Assembly: GCA_020403425.1 (NCBI GenBank)
Contig: JADBXR010000010.1
Span: forward strand, 62,001 to 126,000
DNA from: Chitinophagaceae bacterium
GTDB taxonomy: Bacteria; Bacteroidota; Bacteroidia; Chitinophagales; Chitinophagaceae
Length of the DNA: 64,000 nt
Direction of reading: 5' to 3'
Shown here: one piece after another, positions 25,201 through 33,722 of the stretch
How the letters are laid out: the number at the start of each line of letters is the position of its first letter
How positions within the stretch are numbered: position 1 is the stretch's first letter
The notes under the pieces: generated by a model
The model's input: the letters and a program-made list of their open reading frames with translations, nothing else
Databases searched by the model: none
What the model was told of the DNA's origin: nothing
Made by a program: the position numbers and the translations under genes

Positions 25201-26106
25201 ATGAAAAAAATGATAACAAGAATAGCGGTGCTTTCTCTTTTCAGCATGTATGTGCAAGGCATGAACGCCCAGGAAACGGATCTGTTGAAACTGGTGGGAG
25301 AGGATAAGCCACAGAAGGAATATGTAAAATATGCCTTCAAATCACCCAGGGTCATCAATGGGCATTCCATGGAGTTCCTGGCGCCCGGAACGATGGATTT
25401 CCGGATCCTTCACCGTTTTGGTCTGCTGAACCAGGGCGCTGATAATTTCTTTGGTCTGGACCAGGCCAGTATGCGCCTGAGTTTTGATTTCGGACTACGC
25501 AGGAACCTCATGTTCGGTGTTGGCCGTAGCAATTTTAAAAAGGAACTGGATGGGTATATCAAATACGCGCCCCTGATGCAAAGTACCGGTGAAGGGAGTT
25601 TCCCTGTTACCGTTGCACTCGTTGCCGGTATGACCATGAATACCATGCCCTGGGCCGATCCTACGATCAAGAATTATTTTTCGTCGAGACTGGCCTATTA
25701 TTTTCAAACCATTATCGGCAGAAAAATAAGTGAGGGGCTTACCCTGCAGATCTCGCCAACGCTGGTGCACAATAACCTGGTGCCTCTGCAGACACAGCCC
25801 AATGATGTGTATGCGGTAGGTTTTGGCGGGCGTGCCAAAGTCTCGAACCGTATGGCTTTGACCTGGGATTATTTTTATGTGGCAAACGGCATAGAAAGTG
25901 GTGTGAATTATCATCCCCTTTCTGTCGGTGTGGATATTGAGACCGGAGGTCACGTATTTCAACTGCATGTATCCAACGCTGCCGGGATGAATGAACGTGC
26001 TTTTATTACAGAAACCACCAACAGCTGGTCCAAAGGAGAAGTCCGTTTCGGGTTTAACCTGTCGCGTGTGTTCCAGATCAAGAAAAACAAAAAGCTCACA
26101 CAGTGA
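25201..26106 (+). CDS. DUF5777-type outer-membrane beta-barrel protein
   Basis: Exported protein of 301 aa with a signal peptide (cleavage after NAQ, about residue 24) and an amphipathic strand pattern (FRILHRFGLLNQ, MRLSFDFGLRRNLMFGVGRS, ... FHVSNAAGMNERAFIT..., VRFGFNLSRVFQI) that ends in a basic tail (KIKKNKKLTQ-like). This is the pattern of the DUF5777 family that accompanies YceI and cytochrome lipoproteins in Bacteroidota. The likely site is the outer membrane. The terminator hairpin overlaps its last codons and the stop. Confidence 0.8.
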   Translation: MKKMITRIAVLSLFSMYVQGMNAQETDLLKLVGEDKPQKEYVKYAFKSPRVINGHSMEFLAPGTMDFRILHRFGLLNQGADNFFGLDQASMRLSFDFGLRRNLMFGVGRSNFKKELDGYIKYAPLMQSTGEGSFPVTVALVAGMTMNTMPWADPTIKNYFSSRLAYYFQTIIGRKISEGLTLQISPTLVHNNLVPLQTQPNDVYAVGFGGRAKVSNRMALTWDYFYVANGIESGVNYHPLSVGVDIETGGHVFQLHVSNAAGMNERAFITETTNSWSKGEVRFGFNLSRVFQIKKNKKLTQ

Positions 26107-26113
26107 GCTTTTT
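26089..26113 (+). terminator. Intrinsic terminator overlapping the barrel gene stop codon
   Basis: Stem AAAAAGCTCAC / GTGAGCTTTTT, 3-nt loop. The TGA stop (26104-26106) lies inside the right arm, so the hairpin is part of the coding sequence. It ends the 22.5-26.1 kb cluster. Confidence 0.88.
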
Positions 26114-26130
26114 GTTGATGGAACAATTTG

Positions 26131-26212
26131 TGCGGATGATAGGAATCGAACCTACATGGGTCACCCCGCTAGATCCTAAGTCTAGTGCGTCTGCCAGTTT
26201 CGCCACATCCGC
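26131..26212 (-). tRNA. tRNA-Leu (anticodon UAG)
   Basis: The minus strand folds as a class II tRNA: acceptor stem GCGGATG/CATCCGC, anticodon stem CTAGA/TCTAG with loop CTTAGGA (anticodon TAG), long variable arm (CGGGGTGACCC) and T-loop TTCGATT. Discriminator base A at 26131; the CCA end is not encoded. Confidence 0.96.
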
Positions 26213-26290
26213 AACGATCGGGTAACTTACCCGTAGGGGCGCAAAAATAGGGGGATTTATGAAAACTCCAGCTTTTTTGGACCGTTCGCT

Positions 26291-26329
26291 TAAAACAAAT
26301 GGACCGCAATAAGCGGTCCATTTGTTTTA
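26291..26329. terminator. Perfect 17-bp stem terminator between tRNA-Leu and the serine hydrolase
   Basis: Arms 26291-26307 and 26313-26329 are fully complementary (core AAATGGACCGC), 5-nt loop, A/T-rich ends on both sides. It lies 22 bp after the stop codon of the minus-strand hydrolase. Confidence 0.88.
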
Positions 26330-26350
26330 CTATAGGCCTTGAGAACCTAT

Positions 26351-27598
26351 TTATCTCGTTTCCAATGCTTCCAGGATCTTTTTGATGGTGCTGTTCATGG
26401 CTTTGTTATCGGCTATCCAGCGAACAACGACCAACAGTTCGTGTTCGGGGTCTACATAAATAAGGTTATTGCCATTACCAATATGCATGAACGCGCTTGT
26501 CGGCGCATCGGGTAGTAGTTTCTTATCGGTATTCAGGAACCAGTTCATATATCCGTAATCGGTTTTGGCCGGGGTAGGTGTGAGTGCCTGTTTCACCCAT
26601 TGCTCGCTCAGCAGTTGTTTGCCGTTCCAGTTGCCTTTGTGTAAAGTAAGCAGACCAAAACGGGCCATATCGTATGCGTTGATGAACATGCCTCCGCCCC
26701 AATGACCGCCACCGCTGACCGATTGCACGGGTTGTCCGTTCAGTACGATCCAGGCGTTGCGATAACCCGTCCAGCGCCAGGTATTGGAAGCGCCAATCGG
26801 ATCCATGATATATTGCTGTAACACTTGTGGCAAAGGTCTGCGCCATACGCTGGTAGCTGCCAGGGCCATTACATTGACCCGTACATCATTGTATTCATAA
26901 ACGGTACCGGGCGCATTCCTTTTCCGGTTGTACCATTTTGCGGGATCTGGATCAGGTCTGTCGGCCCAATCGGGCTTGCCCCAAAGGGTACCTTCCCAAT
27001 CACTGGTCTGCCGGAGCAGGTGGTCCCAGGTGATGCCCCTGTTGTGTTCCGTATCGAATGGGCGCAGTAACTGCGGCTGACCATATGATTCGGCAGGTCG
27101 GTTTACCTGACCGGGCGCAAACAATTCTATAGGTGGCACATAGGTTGCAACGGTATCGTGTACGCTTCTGATCAAACCCTGGTCAACGGCAAGCCCTACA
27201 ACGGTCGATAAGAAACTTTTGGTGACGCTATGTGTCATATCGCATCGCAGGGGTTCGCCCCAGCTGGCGATCAGGTAACCTTTGTAGATGATCAGGCCTG
27301 TGGGCTCACCTCGCTCTGCAAAAGGGCCGATGGCTTCTCCAAAAGGCTCTTTGCCGAAGCTCTGATAATGGCTGAGTTCCATGTTTCTGGGATTCCGGCT
27401 TTCTGCTGCCCTGGCAATGCCGATGGCTTCCTGGATCTTTTCATTATTTAGGCCCAGTTCAGCGGGAATTTTGCTTTCCCAATGCTGTGCAGAAGGGAAA
27501 TAGGCTTTGTTGACCGATGCGGGAATGTTTTTCTTTTGGCCGGCAACGATGCTGCTCATAGATAGGCAGCCGGCTAGGATGATATTTGAGAATCTCAT
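26351..27598 (-). CDS. Serine hydrolase lipoprotein of the beta-lactamase / penicillin-binding superfamily
   Basis: Class C beta-lactamase-like hydrolase, 415 aa. The start at 27598 gives a short lipoprotein signal ending LAGC. The active-site SxxK is SVTKS (about residues 122-126) and there is a YxN-type Tyr in TVYEYNDVRVN; the third motif (HxG/KTG region) is probably GNGNNLIY. The substrate may be a peptide, ester or peptidoglycan piece; most such secreted Bacteroidota enzymes are not true beta-lactamases. It stands alone between the tRNA and a large regulatory spacer. Confidence 0.85.
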   Translation of the reverse strand: MRFSNIILAGCLSMSSIVAGQKKNIPASVNKAYFPSAQHWESKIPAELGLNNEKIQEAIGIARAAESRNPRNMELSHYQSFGKEPFGEAIGPFAERGEPTGLIIYKGYLIASWGEPLRCDMTHSVTKSFLSTVVGLAVDQGLIRSVHDTVATYVPPIELFAPGQVNRPAESYGQPQLLRPFDTEHNRGITWDHLLRQTSDWEGTLWGKPDWADRPDPDPAKWYNRKRNAPGTVYEYNDVRVNVMALAATSVWRRPLPQVLQQYIMDPIGASNTWRWTGYRNAWIVLNGQPVQSVSGGGHWGGGMFINAYDMARFGLLTLHKGNWNGKQLLSEQWVKQALTPTPAKTDYGYMNWFLNTDKKLLPDAPTSAFMHIGNGNNLIYVDPEHELLVVVRWIADNKAMNSTIKKILEALETR

Positions 27599-28032
27599 AT
27601 CTACTAAATTAAGTGAAATAACGAACGACAAGGCTTTTCACTGCAGCTGAGACTGCCCGGCAATGATCCAATAGTATGCGTTGGATCATATTCTTTTGAA
27701 GATCACTCTAAAAATTATCAGAGGTATATTTAATTTTTATATACTTAATCAAAATCTTTACCGTTATAATAGTTGATCGTAAAGAAATGACAATGGGATT
27801 ACAATTGCATTGGATGCGCCTGAGCGCGAAAAAAACGACTATAATAAAATGTATATCAATGTGTTATATAGAAATTATTGGGAAAAAAAGAGGTATGTCA
27901 TGTTAAAGTATGATATAAATCATATTACCGTTTGATGTATGTCATGTTCAGCGGGAAAATGCCGGACTAAGTTTGTATCGTTAAACAAAAAGAATAAAAG
28001 CAACCACACTTAATGAACCTAAAATCTATTTT
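27599..28032 (+). promoter_or_regulatory. 434-bp AT-rich spacer with paired 12-bp repeats, palindrome and promoter before the YceI/barrel cluster
   Basis: No gene here. Two direct repeats GTATGTCATGTT (27893-27904 and 27937-27948) are 44 bp apart start to start and flank a palindrome TATGAT-ATAA-ATCATA (27909-27924). A -7 box TAAGTTTG lies at 27968-27975, about 57 bp before the ATG at 28033. The arrangement looks like a cooperative regulator-binding region. Confidence 0.5.
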
Positions 28033-28626
28033 ATGAACCTCGTACTACAAACCACACAAAAAAAAGTCCTTACCCTCGGTGTATCTCTCTTGTTATTCAT
28101 AGGCGCTTTTGCACAGGTTAAATACAGTAATAAAAATGCTGCCAACCTGGTAGTGAGCGGAACCTCTACTTTGCACGATTGGGATATGAAATCAGCCCAG
28201 GGTAACTGCGAAGCCACCATTACCTTAAATGCAGCAGGTGCTCTGACCGCCCTGAACGGACTGTCTTTCTCTACCAATGCGCTGGAACTGAAAAGCGGTA
28301 AAGGTGCCATGGACAAGAATGCTTACAAAGCGCTGAAAACAGATAAGAGCCCTAATATCACTTACACTGCCGCTACTTCTGCCGTTTCTGCGAGTGGTAC
28401 AGATTATCTGGTAAAAACAAACGGTAAGCTCACCATTGCGGGCGCTACTCTGGATGCGGAAATAACAGCTATCTGTAAAGTACACCCAGATAAGACCATT
28501 ACTGTAACCGGATCTAAAAAGATCAGCATGAAGGATTTTGGCATGGTTCCGCCCAGTTTTATGATGGGTACCATCAAAACCGGGAATGATGTGACTTTGA
28601 AATTTGATTTCACACTCGGCAAATAA
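28033..28626 (+). CDS. YceI family exported protein (second)
   Basis: Exported YceI-like protein of 197 aa with a signal peptide (cleavage near FAQ, residue ~28). The family motif STLHDW (about residues 45-50) is present, with MKDFGMVPPSFMMGTIKTGNDVTLKF near the end. It is followed 58 bp later by a porin-like barrel and then a third YceI-like gene. Codon use is biased to common codons, which suggests strong expression, and the promoter region upstream is elaborate. Confidence 0.88.
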   Translation: MNLVLQTTQKKVLTLGVSLLLFIGAFAQVKYSNKNAANLVVSGTSTLHDWDMKSAQGNCEATITLNAAGALTALNGLSFSTNALELKSGKGAMDKNAYKALKTDKSPNITYTAATSAVSASGTDYLVKTNGKLTIAGATLDAEITAICKVHPDKTITVTGSKKISMKDFGMVPPSFMMGTIKTGNDVTLKFDFTLGK

Positions 28627-28684
28627 CCAATAACTCAATAACTAAAACGGCAACACTATTGTTTGTAAACCCAAACTATATTTT

Positions 28685-30022
28685 ATGAAAATGCAAATGA
28701 ACAGGTTTAAATTAATGCTTGGTTTCGTCTTGATCGGGGTTCTACCTGTAGCCCTTAAAGCGCAACAACCAAAAATCGGACACTTCCGTGCATACGACCA
28801 GAGCGGTATCAACCAGTTTGAAACTTCTAAAGCTGATTCCGTTAAGTTTGACGGACTGAAGATCAGATGGGGATCTGGCTTTACCATGCAGTTCCAGAAC
28901 CTGAAACACGAGAATGCCGCTTTGAATAATACCGGTACCGGTGCCAACCGTCTCTATCCTTTAAGCAAAGGATTCATGACTGCCCAGGCTAACTTATACA
29001 TGGATGTGCAGCTGGCAGATGGTATCGCAATGAATGTGACCAGCTACCTCTCTTCCCGTCGCCACAACGACACCTGGGTAAAAGGTGGTTATATCCAGTT
29101 CGATAAAGTGCCTTTTAAAGGCAAATTCTGGGATGATGTGATGAAACTGGTTACCCTGAAAGTAGGTCACTTTGAAGTGAACTATGGCGACCAGCACTTC
29201 CGCAGGTCAGATGGTGGTCAGGCTTTGTACAATCCTTTCATGGATAACTATATCATTGATGCGTTTACTACAGAGATCGGTGGTGAGGTATATGTTCAGA
29301 AAAACGGCTTCATGGGTATGATCGGTATTACCAACGGTATGATCAAAGGAAATGTGGATTCTTCTATTGCAACAACTCAGGATCCTAATGTAAGGAAAAA
29401 TCCTTCTATCTATTTCAAAGGTAGCTATGATGCCAAAGTAGATAAAGATGTAAGGGTTCGTTTTGCAGTGAGCCATTATACCAATTACAGTAATGCAGGT
29501 AGCGGTCTTACTTTATATAGTGGCGACCGTACCGGTTCTAACTACCAGAACGTAATGGAAAAAGGGGTACCCGGTGCATTACCTGCTTCTACTGCCATTC
29601 CTGTATCTGGCCGTCTGAACCCGGATTTCAGCAAAAAAATGTCTGCTACCATGTTCAACGCATTTCTGAAAGCTTATGGATTTGAACTGTTTACTACTTA
29701 TGAATTCTCTAAAGGTAGAACCAAAACCGAGGTTGATGATAGAAAGGCCAGTCAGTTTGCTATAGAAGGTGTGTATCGTTTCGGTAAAGAAGAGAACCTG
29801 TTTGCCGGTATCCGTTACAACACTGCCAGTGCCAGATTAGCCGGTTTTACCAGCGATATCAAAGTGAACAGAACTGCATTTGCCGCAGGTTGGTTCCTGA
29901 CTAAAAATGTGCTGATGAAAGCCGAGATCGTTAACCAGAAATACCTTGATTTCCCAACCAGCGATTACCGTGCCGGTGGTAAATTCAACGGATATGTGAT
30001 CGAAGCGATCGTAGGATTCTAA
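28685..30022 (+). CDS. Outer-membrane porin-like beta-barrel protein
   Basis: Exported barrel of 445 aa with signal peptide (cleavage after LKAQ, ~26). Many alternating strands end in aromatic residues (KIRWGSGFTMQFQNL, VTLKVGHFEVNYGDQHF, VRVRFAVSHYTNYS, FELFTTYEFSKGR) and the C-terminus ends with Phe (AIVGF), typical for BAM-inserted barrels. It resembles phosphate-selective/general porins in layout. No ligand can be assigned. The gene sits between two YceI-like genes and has high-expression codon use. Confidence 0.82.
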   Translation: MKMQMNRFKLMLGFVLIGVLPVALKAQQPKIGHFRAYDQSGINQFETSKADSVKFDGLKIRWGSGFTMQFQNLKHENAALNNTGTGANRLYPLSKGFMTAQANLYMDVQLADGIAMNVTSYLSSRRHNDTWVKGGYIQFDKVPFKGKFWDDVMKLVTLKVGHFEVNYGDQHFRRSDGGQALYNPFMDNYIIDAFTTEIGGEVYVQKNGFMGMIGITNGMIKGNVDSSIATTQDPNVRKNPSIYFKGSYDAKVDKDVRVRFAVSHYTNYSNAGSGLTLYSGDRTGSNYQNVMEKGVPGALPASTAIPVSGRLNPDFSKKMSATMFNAFLKAYGFELFTTYEFSKGRTKTEVDDRKASQFAIEGVYRFGKEENLFAGIRYNTASARLAGFTSDIKVNRTAFAAGWFLTKNVLMKAEIVNQKYLDFPTSDYRAGGKFNGYVIEAIVGF

Positions 30023-30047
30023 ATTATTGGGTTTTTTTATAGTGTAT

Positions 30048-30085
30048 AATAGCCGGATGAATTAATTTCATTCGGCTATTGTTTT
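30048..30085 (+). terminator. Intrinsic terminator after the porin-like gene
   Basis: Stem 30048-30061 with 30067-30080 (one G-U pair), short loop, then GTTTTT. It would uncouple the next YceI-like gene, which starts 91 bp after the porin stop. Confidence 0.75.
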
Positions 30086-30112
30086 TCAGCTTTATAAAGC
30101 GGCAGGGGCATA

Positions 30113-30709
30113 ATGAGAAAGAATTGGTTGTACCTGATACTGTTGGTCGTATTACCCGGTTTTAACACCCCGGATAATAACAATGCTACCTGGGTGGTGA
30201 TGCCCGGCAGCAGCTTGTCGGTAAATGGCAGTACTAATATCAATACCTTCCAGTGTGAGATCACCAATTATTCACTGCCGGATACCATCACTTGTGCACC
30301 CAAAGCCCCCAAGGGGCAGTTGTTGCCCATGCAGGGCCGGCTGATGCTGGATATCCTTTCATTCGATTGTCATAATAAAATGATGACGAATGATCTTCGC
30401 AAAACGCTCAAGTACAAGACCTATCCGCATTTATCCATCCGGTTCATCTCCATCAACAGTTTCCCCGATTTCAAGAACCCTTCCAAGATCACGGGGGTGG
30501 TGGATATCAGCCTGGCGGGTGTTACCAAAAGATTTGAAATTTCTTACCTGTTCACACAGGACAATGGACAGATGCTGCACCTGAAAGGAGACAGGGTGGT
30601 GAACTTCTCGGACTTTAACCTGGTTCCGCCCAGCAAACTGGGGGGCATCATCAAAGCCAAAGATGAGCTGAGTGTAGAGTTCAAACTGAAACTGAAACCC
30701 CTGGGTTAG
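30113..30709 (+). CDS. YceI-like exported protein (third)
   Basis: Exported protein of 198 aa, signal sequence at residues ~1-20 (LYLILLVVLPGF). The GSTNINTFQCEI segment, KTYPHLSIRFISI, and DFNLVPPSKLGGIIKAKDEL are YceI-type landmarks, although the sequence is more divergent than the other two. Two extra cysteines (QCEI, TCAP) may form a disulphide. Its stop overlaps the stop of the convergent membrane-protein gene by 4 bp. Confidence 0.78.
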   Translation: MRKNWLYLILLVVLPGFNTPDNNNATWVVMPGSSLSVNGSTNINTFQCEITNYSLPDTITCAPKAPKGQLLPMQGRLMLDILSFDCHNKMMTNDLRKTLKYKTYPHLSIRFISINSFPDFKNPSKITGVVDISLAGVTKRFEISYLFTQDNGQMLHLKGDRVVNFSDFNLVPPSKLGGIIKAKDELSVEFKLKLKPLG

Positions 30710-31119
30710 GGGTTCATCTTAGCGAAGATAATTCCCGCTACACAAGACTGGAAACATCCGAATCCGAGCCAGGATAATACCATGGTCTCAGATACATCGA
30801 TCTGGCTGTAGGTCATCCAAAGAATGGGCAGCAGGCCGGCAATGGTATACGCCAGACCAAATTCAAGCCCACGAAGCACAAAATGGCCGTGAAATACTTT
30901 TTTGGAACGCTCCCAGAACCAGGAAAGGGCAAAACTGATGAGTAAAGCGTGGGAATAAAAGAAAAAATCCCTGGATCTGTCTGAGATAAAAACATTACTC
31001 AGGTACTCGACAAAAAAGCGGCTCATGAAGGGGATGGTGACGGCCACAAACAATCCACCATAAGAGAGGATGGAAAGAACGATACCTGCCACAAGGCCGC
31101 TGCTAAGCACTTTTTTCAT
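30706..31119 (-). CDS. Small four-helix membrane protein, unknown function
   Basis: Integral membrane protein of 137 aa with about four hydrophobic helices: residues ~5-28, ~55-70, ~84-104 and ~113-132. No charged motif or known domain is recognised. It is not clearly in an operon. The 3' end overlaps the third YceI-like gene tail to tail (30706-30709). The N-terminus MKKVLSSGLVAGIVLS looks like a natural start. Confidence 0.7.
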   Translation of the reverse strand: MKKVLSSGLVAGIVLSILSYGGLFVAVTIPFMSRFFVEYLSNVFISDRSRDFFFYSHALLISFALSWFWERSKKVFHGHFVLRGLEFGLAYTIAGLLPILWMTYSQIDVSETMVLSWLGFGCFQSCVAGIIFAKMNP

Positions 31120-31216
31120 TTCCCGAATTTATCAATGAAATTAGTTTTTTTTGAGGAGATAGCAACGTGTAAAAGCCGTATTTCTCTTATAAAAACAAAG
31201 GGGGTGCAGGAATGAG

Positions 31217-31259
31217 AACGGTCCTGCACAGATCAGGATCTTGACCTGGCAGGACCGTT
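31217..31259 (-). terminator. Inverted repeat after the DEAD-box helicase gene
   Basis: Arms AACGGTCCTGC (31217-31227) and GCAGGACCGTT (31249-31259) are perfectly complementary with a 21-nt loop. No clear T-run follows, so it is a structured 3' end and only a possible terminator. Confidence 0.45.
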
Positions 31260-31272
31260 GAATGGGTCTCTA

Positions 31273-32547
31273 TTATTTGCCGCGGTTGGCGGTCTGCTGT
31301 CCGTTATACCTTCTTGGGTCGCCGCCACGGAATGAACGCCTGTTGTTTTGCTGGCGTTGGTTCTGTGCGGGACGTTTGGGCTGTGAGGGGAAAGCGGCCA
31401 GAGAAATATCGCTCATGGCATAAGGGTGTTCGGTCACCACGGGTACCGTATTGGCGATCAGTTTCTGGATATCGCGCAGGAATTCTTTCTCTTCCATGTC
31501 GCAGAAAGAAAAAGCGATACCACTGGCGCCGGCACGACCGGTACGGCCGATACGATGTACATAGGTCTCCGGCACATTCGGTAACTCGAAATTGATCACG
31601 TGCGAGAGGTTGTCTACGTCGATACCCCTTGCGGCAATATCGGTAGCTACCAATACACGGGTCTGTCCCGATTTAAAATTACCCAGTGCCCGTTGCCGGG
31701 CATTCTGCGATTTGTTGCCATGAATGGCTTCGGCACTGATCCCGTTACGGCTAAGGTCTTTGACCACTTTGTCGGCACCGTGTTTGGTGCGGGTGAATAC
31801 CAGCACGCTCCGGATGGCCGCATCTTTCAGCAGGTGAACCAGCAGATGTTTCTTATTTTCCTTCTGTACAAAATAGACCGACTGCTGAATGGTTTCGGCG
31901 GTAGAAGAAACAGGTGTCACTTCCACTTTCGCCGGATTGTTCAGGATGGTGCTCGACAGCTTTGCGATCTCTGTTGGCATGGTAGCCGAGAAGAAAAGTG
32001 TTTGTCGTTTGGCCGGTATCTTGGTGATGATCTTTTTTACATCGTGTATGAAACCCATGTCCAGCATACGGTCTGCCTCATCGAGTACAAACAGTTCCAG
32101 ATGTGCTAGGTTGATGAAACGCTGTTCCACCAGGTCCAGCAAACGGCCGGGTGTAGCGATCAGGATGTCAACGCCATTGCGTAAGGCATTGGTCTGGGGT
32201 TGTTGTGATACCCCACCAAAGATCACCAGGTGTTTCAGGTTCAGGTGTTTGCCATAGGCGGCAAAACTTTCATCGATCTGGATGGCCAGTTCGCGTGTGG
32301 GTGTTAAGATCAGGGCTTTGATGCCTTTGTTGTTGCTGCCAGCCATTTTCCGCTCGTGCAGGATCTGCAGCATAGGAATGGCGAAAGCAGCGGTTTTACC
32401 GGTTCCGGTCTGGGCACAACCCAAAAGGTCCCTTCCCTGTAAGATCATGGGAATGGACTGCTCCTGGATGGGCGTGGGTGAAGTGTAACCTTCGGTCTTG
32501 AGCGCACGTAATATGGGCTCGATAAGATTCAATTGTTCGAATAACAC
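31273..32547 (-). CDS. DEAD-box RNA helicase, RhlE type
   Basis: ATP-dependent RNA helicase of 424 aa. Motifs in order: Q-motif with TPIQEQSIP, Walker A AQTGTGKT (about residues 46-53), PTRELA, GG, TPGR, DEAD, SAT, then domain 2 with ARGID and [10 protein letters not shown]. The C-terminal tail ([29 protein letters not shown]) is basic and disordered, an RNA-binding tail. The start is GTG at 32547. A promoter box lies 125 nt upstream, implying a long leader as in many cold-induced helicase genes. Confidence 0.92.
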   Translation of the reverse strand: MLFEQLNLIEPILRALKTEGYTSPTPIQEQSIPMILQGRDLLGCAQTGTGKTAAFAIPMLQILHERKMAGSNNKGIKALILTPTRELAIQIDESFAAYGKHLNLKHLVIFGGVSQQPQTNALRNGVDILIATPGRLLDLVEQRFINLAHLELFVLDEADRMLDMGFIHDVKKIITKIPAKRQTLFFSATMPTEIAKLSSTILNNPAKVEVTPVSSTAETIQQSVYFVQKENKKHLLVHLLKDAAIRSVLVFTRTKHGADKVVKDLSRNGISAEAIHGNKSQNARQRALGNFKSGQTRVLVATDIAARGIDVDNLSHVINFELPNVPETYVHRIGRTGRAGASGIAFSFCDMEEKEFLRDIQKLIANTVPVVTEHPYAMSDISLAAFPSQPKRPAQNQRQQNNRRSFRGGDPRRYNGQQTANRGK

Positions 32548-32671
32548 AATAGATATTTTACATAAATGAACACCTGAAATAGCTCAGATGGTATATAACC
32601 TGCCCGTAATTGACTTGATGAAACTTTGTCACGGAAGAGTGATCAGTCGTAGAGAGAGTATATGAATAGTG

Positions 32672-32679
32672 CAAAGGTA
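32672..32679 (-). promoter_or_regulatory. -7 promoter box for the DEAD-box helicase, with a long leader
   Basis: Minus-strand TACCTTTG fits TAnnTTTG. The distance to the GTG start gives a leader of about 120 nt, which is unusual in this window where most leaders are under 50 nt. Confidence 0.5.
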
Positions 32680-32779
32680 AGGGAAAAATATTTAATAGGT
32701 TGTTAAGAGAGGAGGAGGGGGGAATATTGAACTGATGAATAGGGAACAGATGAACCGATGAAGTTTACTGGCTATCACT

Positions 32780-33232
32780 CGTCTGTTCGTTTGTAGAATT
32801 GGCGGATTTGCGCATCAGCGGATTAGCTCATTGGCTTATTTGGGTGTGATTGACCAGGTAGTTGTTGTGAGGTTATTTTTTAGACGGTTGCCGTTCAGTT
32901 GGATTCATCATTCCTTGCTCAATATTCAATATTCCTTTCGTCTGTTCAATTGGCGGATTTGCGTATCAGCGGATTAGCGCATTGGCTTATTTGGGAATGA
33001 TTTATCAAGTATTTGTTTGTGAGGTTATTTTTTTGAGACGATAGCCATTTAGGGCGGATTCATCATTCCTTGCTCGTCTGTTTAATTGTTCAATTGACTT
33101 ATTTGGGATGATTAGCCAAGTAGTTGTTTGTTAGGTTGTTTTTTTGAGTGCTTGCTGTTTAAGGAGATTCATCATTCATCATTCCTTGCTCATCGGTTCA
33201 ATATTCCCTTCGTCTGTTCAATTGTGGATTAG
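32780..33232. repeat. Tandem block of a degenerate 136-159-bp intergenic repeat
   Basis: Three consecutive units start with CGTCTGTT at 32780, 32939 and 33075, plus a fragment at 33211-33232. Shared pieces, in order, are GGCGGATTTGCG-TATCAGCGGATTAG, GGCTTATTTGGG, AAGTAGTTGTTTGT-AGGTT, a T-run, and ATTCATCATTCCTTGCTC. Units differ by many substitutions and small deletions. The last fragment runs into the 3' end of the GAF-domain gene. The 670-bp spacer 32548-33217 has no gene. Confidence 0.85.
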
Positions 33233-33691
33233 TGAAACGATCTTTTCCAGGTGGGTTTTGTCGGTTTCGTCAAACTGGTCCGGCAGTTCGCTGTCTACAT
33301 CCAGTACGCCCCAAACGGTTCCATTGTTGATAAGGGGAACGACGATCTCTGATCTTGACAGGCTGCTGCAGGCGATATGTCCGGGAAATTTTTCTACATC
33401 CGGAACGATCAATGTTTCCGCCTTGGCCCAACTGGTACCGCATACGCCACGGCCTTTGTTGATCCGGGTACAGGCTACGGGGCCCTGGAAAGGTCCCAGT
33501 ACCAGTTGTTCGCCTTTTACCAGATAAAAACCCACCCAAAACCAGCCAAACTGTTCTTTCAGTGCGCCGGTTATATTGGCCAGGTTGGCTACCAGGTCCG
33601 TTTCACCTTCGATCAGTGCTTTGATCTGAGGTATCAATGCCAGGTATTGCTCTTCTTTACTTCCCCGTATGATGGTAAGGTCTTCTGCCAT
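33218..33691 (-). CDS. msrC: GAF-domain free methionine-(R)-sulfoxide reductase
   Basis: Reduces free Met-R-sulfoxide back to methionine with thioredoxin; 157 aa, the normal length. The GAF domain carries the three conserved cysteines in GPVACTRINKGRGVCGTSW (two) and HIACSSLSRSEIVVP (one, catalytic), plus the DVDSELPDQFDETD acidic region. It is single, cytoplasmic, and its final codons (LIHN) and stop overlap the dispersed repeat downstream. A -7 box is 16 nt upstream of the ATG. Confidence 0.93.
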   Translation of the reverse strand: MAEDLTIIRGSKEEQYLALIPQIKALIEGETDLVANLANITGALKEQFGWFWVGFYLVKGEQLVLGPFQGPVACTRINKGRGVCGTSWAKAETLIVPDVEKFPGHIACSSLSRSEIVVPLINNGTVWGVLDVDSELPDQFDETDKTHLEKIVSLIHN

Positions 33692-33707
33692 AGATCATGT
33701 ATAGTAA

Positions 33708-33715
33708 CAAAATTA
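33708..33715 (-). promoter_or_regulatory. -7 promoter box for msrC
   Basis: Minus-strand TAATTTTG fits TAnnTTTG, 16 nt before the ATG at 33691. Confidence 0.5.
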
Positions 33716-33722
33716 GGATATC

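Noticed and set aside
32548..33217. A mobile element or IS remnant
   Set aside because: No transposase fragment, no terminal inverted repeats with target duplication; only degenerate repeats.
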